Assembly (NCBI GenBank): GCA_046047235.1
Contig: JBJOII010000118.1
Coordinates: 1-13,261 of the forward strand
DNA: 13,261 nt
Direction of reading: 5' to 3'
From: JBMTVN01 sp046047235
GTDB lineage: Bacteria > Verrucomicrobiota > Verrucomicrobiia > Limisphaerales > JAHDYP01
Part shown: positions 7,739-13,261 of the stretch, in pieces
Layout of the letters: every line of letters begins with the position of its first letter
Position numbering within the stretch: the stretch's first letter is position 1
Notes under the pieces: generated by a model
What the model was told of the DNA's origin: nothing
Seen by the model: only the letters and a program-made list of their open reading frames with translations
The model's database searches: none
Made by a program: the position numbers and the translations under genes

Positions 7739-9013
7739 ATGTTTCGCATCACCGAGAAACAGAGCCTCCGTCCGCTCGTCCTCATGATCTGTGCGCTCCT
7801 GGGGGTGAGCACCATCATCTGGCGACTGCAGCCGCCCCATTACGCAGGCAAAAGCGCCCACGAATGGCTGGACCATGCCTCCGCCGCTCCACCCACCCCC
7901 GGCTACCTCCCCTACTCAATACCCCTACCAAGCAAGGAAATCGCCGATAGCGCAGCCGCATTCCGGCAAATGGGACCTCGAGGAGTTCGGTTCCTCATCA
8001 ACATGGATCTCCCAAAAGCACCCTTCCATATCCGATATTACGAACAGCTTTCGAGCACACTCAGCACATGGATCACTCTGCCCCCTTGGCCGTCACCCCA
8101 AACACCGGAACGAAAGGTATCGGCACACCGAATCCTGCATTACCTCGGCCCTGAAATACTCCCAGATCTGCTCGAGGCCTCTCGCGATGAAGATGGCACG
8201 CTTCGTTCCTGGGCCGCAAATCTGCTCGGAGAACTCGGACCCGCCCATCCACAAAGCCAAACCAGGCTGCTCCAAATGCTCCATGACCCCTCCCCTGAAG
8301 TGCTCCTGGATGCGCTCGAGGTAATGTGGATGATCGAGCCCGATCCCGAGATCTCAATCCCTCTCCTGCTGCCCCTCCTCACCAACACAAGCGGCAGGGT
8401 CCGCACTGAGGCCTCCTACGTGCTGGGCGAACTAACACCGCTGCCAGAAATAGCGATCGATGCGTTAACACTCGCCTTGTCGGATGAGAACTGGGTCGTC
8501 CGGGCAAACTCCGCACGAGCCGTCGGCCGCTCAGGAATAACCTCTCCACACATTGCCGGAGAACTAGACAAACTGCTCACCGACAACCGGGAGGTGGCAA
8601 AATGCCGGGCCATTGAAGCACTCGCCAGATTATACGGGCCCGCAGCCCCAGAATGCTCCAGCAATTTCCTTCCCGCGATGGCGGATGCCAATGCAATGCC
8701 CTCGAACCCTTACTGCACACTCATGCTGCTGAATGCAACGTCCTCTCTCGGCTCAAACCCTCCTCCGAATGCCATTAGGGAAGCCGATCTCCACGTCCTG
8801 CTAACGGAGTCAGCTGCCTATTGTTGCAGTGAAGCCCTCGCCACCCTCCCCCTCCTGCGTAAGGCCAGTATCGAGACTGTCCCTGCCCTCGTCCTGAACG
8901 CTTACCTGAGATTCCTGCAATCCCACGAAAACGGCTACATCCGACAACACGCCTCACTGGCCTACTCGAACGCCGCCACGCAGCAACCCATAACCCCAAG
9001 CCCATCTCACTGA
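7739..9013 (+). CDS. Membrane-anchored HEAT-repeat protein
   Basis: This encodes a 424-residue protein of unknown function. Residues about 11-28 form one hydrophobic segment preceded by basic residues (signal anchor), so most of the protein probably sits in the periplasm attached to the inner membrane. It is followed by YAGKSAHEWL (35-44), a short conserved-looking segment that I associate with verrucomicrobial HEAT-repeat proteins. Residues about 125-300 contain helical HEAT/PBS-type repeats of roughly 35-40 aa; recognisable units include RSWAANLLGELG (156-167), VRTEASYVLGEL (221-232), VRANSARAVGRSG (254-266) and CRAIEALARLYG (289-300). More degenerate helices run to about 412. Such repeats make a curved protein-binding scaffold; no catalytic motif is visible. 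The start ATG 7739 gives the complete anchor but has no ribosome binding site. It is divergent from GH92 and is followed by a 156-bp gap to the HMA gene, so co-transcription with that gene is uncertain. Confidence 0.85.
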   Translation: MFRITEKQSLRPLVLMICALLGVSTIIWRLQPPHYAGKSAHEWLDHASAAPPTPGYLPYSIPLPSKEIADSAAAFRQMGPRGVRFLINMDLPKAPFHIRYYEQLSSTLSTWITLPPWPSPQTPERKVSAHRILHYLGPEILPDLLEASRDEDGTLRSWAANLLGELGPAHPQSQTRLLQMLHDPSPEVLLDALEVMWMIEPDPEISIPLLLPLLTNTSGRVRTEASYVLGELTPLPEIAIDALTLALSDENWVVRANSARAVGRSGITSPHIAGELDKLLTDNREVAKCRAIEALARLYGPAAPECSSNFLPAMADANAMPSNPYCTLMLLNATSSLGSNPPPNAIREADLHVLLTESAAYCCSEALATLPLLRKASIETVPALVLNAYLRFLQSHENGYIRQHASLAYSNAATQQPITPSPSH

Positions 9014-9128
9014 ACACAGCAACATCGCCACCCCCGCTGAACCCCAAGCTCACCTCCCCCCAATTCCATCTTGCAAACATGCCCGGTCATAATATCTTCT
9101 TAGCCAGCTCATACGTTAAGTGAATCCA

Positions 9129-9153
9129 GAGCCAACTGGCTCAAACAACTGGC
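9129..9153 (+). promoter_or_regulatory. Palindrome plus direct repeat upstream of the HMA gene
   Basis: GAGCCA-AC-TGGCTC (9129-9142) is a perfect 6-bp inverted repeat with a 2-bp centre. Part of it, CAACTGGC (9133-9140), is repeated directly at 9146-9153, 13 bp further on. The element ends 16 bp before the ATG at 9170 and is the only obvious symmetry in the 156-bp gap (9014-9169). A weak -10-like CATAAT (9088-9093) lies about 36 bp upstream, with no good -35. The position fits an operator for a metal- or stress-responsive regulator or a 5'-UTR hairpin; the regulator is unknown. Confidence 0.35.
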
Positions 9154-9169
9154 ATAACGAAAACCTACT

Positions 9170-9739
9170 ATGAAAATCCAAGCCTACTCCTTACTCGCCG
9201 TCGCTGCGCTCGCAATCGGGGCCGCCAACGTCCGCGCTGAAGACAAAGCCGTCTGCACGGACGCTGAAAAAACCTGCTGCACCGAAGGCTCCGAAAAGAC
9301 CTGCTGCGCCGAAAAACAAGCCAAGCTCACTAAGGTCCAATACGAAGTGAAGGACATGAGCTGCGCCGCCTGCGAAGATAAAGTGTCCAAATCCCTAGCC
9401 AGTGTCGCCGGCGTCGGTGAAGCCTCGGCCTGCTCCAAGGAAAAATACGTCAAGGTCGCTTACGACTCCTCCAAGGTGAAAGACAAGGACCTCATGGCAG
9501 CCATCAAAAAGGCCGGGTTCACGGTCAGTTCCGAAACTGTCGAAGTCGGCGTCGAAGGCATGCACTGCGGCGGCTGCTCCGGTAAAGTCAGTGAGGCTCT
9601 CGCCAAAATCAAAGGCGTGCAAAAACAGGATGTCTGCCACGAAAGCGGCAAAGCCGTCGTGAAATTTGACCCGAGCCAAACCAGCCAGGAGAAAGTCCTC
9701 GCTGCAATCAATGGCACCGGGTTCAAGGCTATCCAGTAA
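9170..9739 (+). CDS. Secreted cysteine-rich protein with two heavy-metal-associated (HMA) domains
   Basis: This 189-residue protein has a clear signal peptide (1-23, ending VRA before EDK), so it is exported, presumably to the periplasm. A short cysteine-rich linker follows, with C29 and a duplicated EKTCC motif (33-37 and 42-46). Two HMA domains come next: about 55-120 with MSCAAC (63-68) and about 123-188 with GMHCGGC (130-136). The CxxC pairs are exactly 68 residues apart, pointing to internal duplication. Each domain also has a third cysteine 20 residues after the second Cys of CxxC (C88 and C156). HMA folds bind soft metals, mostly Cu(I), also Zn, Cd or Hg, and pass them to partners. No transporter, P-type ATPase or metal regulator is in the window, so the metal is undetermined. 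It could act as a periplasmic chaperone or buffer. There is no strong ribosome binding site; the start is set by the signal peptide. A strong terminator follows. Confidence 0.88.
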   Translation: MKIQAYSLLAVAALAIGAANVRAEDKAVCTDAEKTCCTEGSEKTCCAEKQAKLTKVQYEVKDMSCAACEDKVSKSLASVAGVGEASACSKEKYVKVAYDSSKVKDKDLMAAIKKAGFTVSSETVEVGVEGMHCGGCSGKVSEALAKIKGVQKQDVCHESGKAVVKFDPSQTSQEKVLAAINGTGFKAIQ

Positions 9740-9768
9740 CGCTTCCCAGTTCCCAGCGTACTGGACCC

Positions 9769-9798
9769 GAAAAGCCGCACCGCAAGGTGCGGCTTTTC
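9769..9798. terminator. Strong bidirectional intrinsic terminator between convergent genes
   Basis: A perfect 13-bp inverted repeat (9769-9781 and 9786-9798), GAAAAGCCGCACC and its complement, encloses a GCAA tetraloop on the plus strand. The A-run and T-run at the stem base give a U-tract on either strand. It begins 30 bp after the HMA stop and 26 bp beyond the end of the response regulator gene, so it can end both transcripts. Confidence 0.93.
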
Positions 9799-9823
9799 AA
9801 TTCCCCACACCCCCTAATGGCAA

Positions 9824-10516
9824 TCAATCCCGCCGCAAAAACTTTGCCACGGCCTCTGTCCTCGTCCGCACCTGAAGCTTCTCGTAAATCCGCCGGATAT
9901 AGGTGTGCACTGTCTCGTAGCTGATCCCCAACTTCTCTGCGATCTCCTTGTACAAAAAACCCTGACTCAGGAAATCCAACACCTCCTGCTCCCGCTGTGA
10001 TAGCGACATCGTTTCGCTTGGCGTCGCTTGCGGCGCAGCAACAGGACGCTGAAAAGACTGCACCACCTTCCGTGCAATGTGCGCCGTCATCGGCGATCCA
10101 CCTTTCACAACATCCTGTATCGCCTCCAGCAGCTCACTTCTCGGAGTCCGCTTCAACAAATAGCCCATCGCACCCGCAGCCAGGGAGTTGAAGATGTTTT
10201 CCGTGTCCTCATAGGCCGTCAGCATGATCACCTGCACAGCAGGCAGCTTCTGCTTCAGCTGCCGCACACATTCCACCCCATTCATCCCCGGCAGGTTGAT
10301 GTCCATCAGCACAACCTGAGGCTTGTCCTCAACCAGCGAATCAAGAGCCTCCTCGGCAGTCCCATAATCACTGACAAATTCAAATCCCTCCGAACGGGCA
10401 ATGACCTTCGAAAGCGTCATTCGCAGCTGCTCGTTGTCCTCTACAATGGAAACCGTAATCGCCATACGCGCGCACCAATCTGCCTGAGCCGGGGACTTCA
10501 CGCCACCCCCGATCAC
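9824..10516 (-). CDS. NarL/FixJ-type response regulator (receiver + LuxR HTH)
   Basis: This is the partner of the adjacent sensor kinase and a DNA-binding transcription regulator. Receiver domain (about 18-137): acidic pair E26/D27, phospho-acceptor D72 in VVLMDINLPG, switch T100 and conserved K122. A linker rich in A/P/Q (about 155-170) leads to a LuxR-type helix-turn-helix (172-230) with LSQREQEVL (172-180), KEIAEKLGIS and a recognition helix around ETVHTYIRRIYEKL. The start is chosen as GTG 10516: an AGGAG site sits 6 nt upstream (10523-10527) and overlaps the kinase stop codon, implying translational coupling. The alternative ATG at 10465 (MAITVSIVEDN, 213 aa) is what family alignment would favour but has no ribosome binding site; the GTG start adds 17 residues not seen in typical members. 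Target genes are unknown. Confidence 0.94.
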   Translation of the reverse strand: MIGGGVKSPAQADWCARMAITVSIVEDNEQLRMTLSKVIARSEGFEFVSDYGTAEEALDSLVEDKPQVVLMDINLPGMNGVECVRQLKQKLPAVQVIMLTAYEDTENIFNSLAAGAMGYLLKRTPRSELLEAIQDVVKGGSPMTAHIARKVVQSFQRPVAAPQATPSETMSLSQREQEVLDFLSQGFLYKEIAEKLGISYETVHTYIRRIYEKLQVRTRTEAVAKFLRRD

Positions 10517-10522
10517 ACTCCA

Positions 10523-10527
10523 CTCCT
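10523..10527 (-). promoter_or_regulatory. Ribosome binding site overlapping the kinase stop codon
   Basis: On the minus strand AGGAG runs 10527-10523, 6 nt before the GTG at 10516. Its first two bases are the last two of the kinase TAG stop (10528-10526). This is the clearest Shine-Dalgarno site I see in the window, and it decides between the two possible regulator starts. Confidence 0.65.
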
Positions 10528-13261
10528 AAATTTCAGAACTGCCAGTCGACCTTCCCGCAACCTTCCCGCCCGCACTCCTCGGAGCAGTCAACCTCACCAC
10601 CGCACCACCACTCCCGACACTTTCCAGCTCAAACAGCCCCCCGATGTCCTCCATCCGCCTCCGCATGTTCTTCAGCCCGTTCCGCCTCGCCGCCTTCTCC
10701 GGATCCATCCCCCCCAATCCACGCCCGTTGTCCTGCACCTCCAACACCATCAGCCCCTCCCCGACATCCAGACGAATCTTCGCCTCCGTCGCTTGCGCAT
10801 GACGCACCACATTCGTCACTGCCTCCTTCGCCGCCAGAAAGAAATTATGCCTCACATCCGGCGGCAAAATAACTTCAGGCAGTTGCGTCGGAACCTCCAA
10901 CCGGACCCTGACCCCCGCCACGGTCAAATACTCCTGCGCGTTCTTGCAGAAATATGTCATCAACCCGTCCAAGGTGTCGTTGCTCGGATTCACCGCCCAT
11001 ACAATCTCATCCAGAACCTTCGCAGTCTCACGGGACGTCTGGGTAATCTGCCGGGCATAACCCGAGACCTCCTCCGGCAAGTCACGGTCCGCGTCGGCCA
11101 TCTCCCCCAAAAGCGAAATCTGAGTCAAACTCGCCCCAAGCTGATCATGTAAATCACGGGCAATCCTCGCCCGCTCCCGCTCCAGCGCCTGCTGCTGCCG
11201 CAGCCGCTCCACCTGACGCCGCATCCGCTGTGTGGCCGTATACCAAACCACACCCGCACCCATCGCCAGAATACAAGTCGTCATCCCCCCCAAAAACCAC
11301 CATGTCCTCCAAAAAGGCGGCAGAACGACAAAAGCCAACCTCGTCCCCTCCTCATTCCAAACACCATCCTCGTTGCTCGCCTGCAGATGAAATCCATACT
11401 CGCCCGGCGGCAGCTTCGTGTAACGCGCCACTCGCCCGTCCCCGGCCTCCGTCCACCGGGATTCATACCCGTCCATCCGATAACGGAAGTGCGCCCGGTC
11501 AGGCGACCGAAGATTCAAACTCGTGTAATGCACCTCCACCCGCTCCCTGCCCGGAGGCACCACCACAGTCTCCGGCCAGCTCATCTCCAGAAGATTGGTC
11601 CGCAAAGCCATATCCTCAATCTCCACCGACTCAATCACCACCGCCGGCGGCACCGGATTCACCTCAAGCTTGGCCGGATCCACCGACACCAGCCCCTCCA
11701 CCGTGGTAAACCACAGTCGACCATCCACCCCCACACATAACCCGGGCTGAGATCCCTCCGTGCACTCGGGCGTAGGTAACCCGTCCGGCAAACGATAAGC
11801 ACGAACCGCCAGACCACCCCCCACTCCCCCTTCCCTCAAACTCTCCAGGCCCAAACGCAAAACACCAGCGTTCGAACCCACCCAAAGCCCCCCCCGCCCA
11901 TCACCCCCCAAATAACTGAGACTCCGGCTCTCCATGCCCTCGCGCAGGGAATAACTAACCCACCCCTCCCCATCGTGCCGCACCAGCCGACCACCCGCCG
12001 TCGCCACCCATAAAGTCCCACCTTCCTCCACCCATAAACCCGATACATCCCCATCCACCTCCACCACATCTCCCCCAACAGACTCAAACCGATCACCATC
12101 AAAATGACAAAGCCCTCCCCCCTCAGTCCCCACCCATAGCCCCCCGTCCCCATCATCCGCCACAGCCCTCACAATGCCGCTGGTCAACCCCGCCTCCACA
12201 CCGTAGAGCTTCCACCCCCCATCCTCCCGCCCCACCAACCCACGGGACGTTCCCACCCACAAACGACCATCCTTGCCCGTATGTAAGGCATGAATCACCA
12301 AGGGCATCCGGTCCCAACCAGCAGCCCGCGTGAAATACCCATCCATCCGTTGAAACAACCCGCTCCAAGTCCCAGCCCACACCATGCCGTCACCATCCAC
12401 CGTCACCGACCTCACAGATACTTCCGGCAACTGCAAATTGCCCTGCCTTAACCCAAAACGCTCCACGCTCCCCCCACTCCACCGCTCAATGCCACCCCCG
12501 TTGAATCCCATCCAGACGCCCCCGTCCGGATCAGAGCACACCGACTGCACCACACGCCCCCGGGTAGACTCGAGCACATCAAAATCCAGCCGCTTCACCC
12601 GTACCAAACCACCACCGTCAGTCCCTATCCAGAGGTTCTTCTCACGGTCCAGCAACAGCGAATACACAAAGTCGTTCGACAAACCTTCCTCCCTGGACAA
12701 CCGCACCACCCCCCCCTCTTCGCCATACCAAAATACGCCCCCTCCCAACGTGCCCACCACCGGCCAACCCTCCGCATCCTCACAAACCACAGAAGCCGTC
12801 GCCCCACCCGCATCATAGCTCCCCAGCTCCCTACTCATCCCTTCCTCCCCCCAGAGTTGCACGCGCTGCCCTCCTACCACCCAAAACCCACCCTCGGACG
12901 CCATCCCCAAGGCCTCCAAACCGGAGACCTGTCGACCAATATCCACCAGCAACTCCTTCCTGTCCTTCCCCAAGGTCGACCCCACCCCCAACACCATACG
13001 GTCGCTGCCAATCCAGACAGAACCACCAGCCCGCGACACCATTGATCGTGCCGAACCATTACGACGATCCACCGCCGTCCAGATATCAAATACCCCATCC
13101 CGATACCGCCCCAACTGCCCATCCGCCCCCAGCAACCAGACCGCCCCCGAATCATCCTCGCAAATCGCCACCACTCGGACATCCCTCGAGCCGCGACCGA
13201 AATCCAATGGCAGAACCTCACCGTCCCGAATCAAGGCCACTCCCGAGGCTTCCGTCCCCAC
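10526..13261 (-). CDS. Two-propeller sensor histidine kinase (Y_Y_Y, HisKA_3, HATPase_c), 5' end beyond window
   Basis: At least 911 residues of a membrane sensor kinase are present; the true N-terminus lies beyond the right edge. The GTG at the edge most likely encodes the Val of a propeller WVGT motif rather than a start. About 13 two-component-propeller blade motifs of the W-x-G-T type are visible up to residue 519 (for example 210-213, 334-337, 375-378, 459-462), consistent with two seven-bladed beta-propellers with one blade missing at the edge. A Y_Y_Y domain follows (about 575-646), one transmembrane segment (about 652-673), and a HisKA_3 dimerisation/phosphoacceptor region with RDLHDQLG, phospho-His H705. 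The ATPase part has N-box KEAVTNVVRHA (812-822), G1 DNGRGLG (844-850) and G2 NGLKNM (861-866). The propellers would be periplasmic and the kinase cytoplasmic. Related architectures in Bacteroidota sense glycan fragments, but those hybrid proteins carry an AraC regulator; here the regulator is separate and LuxR-type. The ligand is unknown. Confidence 0.95.
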   Translation of the reverse strand: MGTEASGVALIRDGEVLPLDFGRGSRDVRVVAICEDDSGAVWLLGADGQLGRYRDGVFDIWTAVDRRNGSARSMVSRAGGSVWIGSDRMVLGVGSTLGKDRKELLVDIGRQVSGLEALGMASEGGFWVVGGQRVQLWGEEGMSRELGSYDAGGATASVVCEDAEGWPVVGTLGGGVFWYGEEGGVVRLSREEGLSNDFVYSLLLDREKNLWIGTDGGGLVRVKRLDFDVLESTRGRVVQSVCSDPDGGVWMGFNGGGIERWSGGSVERFGLRQGNLQLPEVSVRSVTVDGDGMVWAGTWSGLFQRMDGYFTRAAGWDRMPLVIHALHTGKDGRLWVGTSRGLVGREDGGWKLYGVEAGLTSGIVRAVADDGDGGLWVGTEGGGLCHFDGDRFESVGGDVVEVDGDVSGLWVEEGGTLWVATAGGRLVRHDGEGWVSYSLREGMESRSLSYLGGDGRGGLWVGSNAGVLRLGLESLREGGVGGGLAVRAYRLPDGLPTPECTEGSQPGLCVGVDGRLWFTTVEGLVSVDPAKLEVNPVPPAVVIESVEIEDMALRTNLLEMSWPETVVVPPGRERVEVHYTSLNLRSPDRAHFRYRMDGYESRWTEAGDGRVARYTKLPPGEYGFHLQASNEDGVWNEEGTRLAFVVLPPFWRTWWFLGGMTTCILAMGAGVVWYTATQRMRRQVERLRQQQALERERARIARDLHDQLGASLTQISLLGEMADADRDLPEEVSGYARQITQTSRETAKVLDEIVWAVNPSNDTLDGLMTYFCKNAQEYLTVAGVRVRLEVPTQLPEVILPPDVRHNFFLAAKEAVTNVVRHAQATEAKIRLDVGEGLMVLEVQDNGRGLGGMDPEKAARRNGLKNMRRRMEDIGGLFELESVGSGGAVVRLTAPRSAGGKVAGRSTGSSEI

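Noticed and set aside
7604..7876. 90-codon minus-strand frame overlapping the start of the HEAT gene
   Set aside because: About half is antisense to the HEAT coding region, there is no recognisable domain and no ribosome site, and the divergent gap is better explained as promoter DNA.
7739..9739. HEAT gene and HMA gene as a metal-handling operon
   Set aside because: There is a 156-bp gap with its own palindrome and a weak -10-like sequence, and no functional link is visible in the sequences; left as unproven.
9733..9764. CCAGTA/TACTGG inverted repeat over the HMA stop codon as a second terminator
   Set aside because: Six-bp arms with a 20-nt loop and no T-run; the adjacent 13-bp hairpin is sufficient.
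10028..11152. 374-codon plus-strand open frame opposite the regulator and kinase genes
   Set aside because: It crosses two well-supported minus-strand genes, its translation is H/R/P/Q-rich without a recognisable motif, and it is explained by strand composition.
13259..13261. GTG at the window edge as the true kinase start
   Set aside because: It fits a Val inside a propeller W-V-G-T motif, and there would be no signal peptide or first propeller blade; the gene continues off the window.

Overview
The window looks like chromosomal DNA from a GC-rich Gram-negative bacterium, probably Verrucomicrobiota (perhaps the Pedosphaera/Limisphaera side). This is inferred from gene style only: a membrane-anchored HEAT-repeat protein carrying a KSAHEWL-type segment after the anchor, a GH92 mannosidase fused to a rhamnogalacturonan-lyase-type domain, a propeller-sensor histidine kinase with a LuxR-type partner, and poor Shine-Dalgarno sites at most starts. 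No 16S or marker gene is present to confirm it.

Layout: positions 1-98 hold a heptanucleotide tandem array. Next comes a full-length hrpA RNA helicase gene on the minus strand (105-4070). A 258-bp spacer follows, full of small inverted repeats and containing a terminator-like hairpin. The minus-strand gene 4329-7475 encodes an exported GH92 alpha-mannosidase with a sigma70-like promoter almost touching its start codon. A divergent 263-bp gap leads to a plus-strand HEAT-repeat protein (7739-9013) and then a small secreted cysteine-rich protein with two heavy-metal-associated (HMA) domains (9170-9739). A strong bidirectional terminator (9769-9798) separates this from a convergent minus-strand two-component operon: a sensor kinase (10526 to beyond the right edge, 5' partial) followed by its response regulator (9824-10516), with the regulator's ribosome binding site overlapping the kinase stop codon.

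How the genes may work together: kinase and regulator clearly form one signalling pair. The kinase sensor resembles those that detect glycan fragments, so control of the nearby mannosidase is possible, but nothing in the sequence proves it. The HMA protein has its own upstream palindrome and its own terminator and looks like a single-gene unit for metal (probably copper) binding in the periplasm. HrpA is a housekeeping RNA helicase with no evident link to its neighbours.

I did not find a convincing undescribed multi-gene system. The most unusual items are the HMA protein with an identically placed third cysteine in both domains, the GH92 fusion with a divergent active-site segment and near-leaderless promoter, the heptad array, and the inverted-repeat-rich spacer upstream of hrpA.
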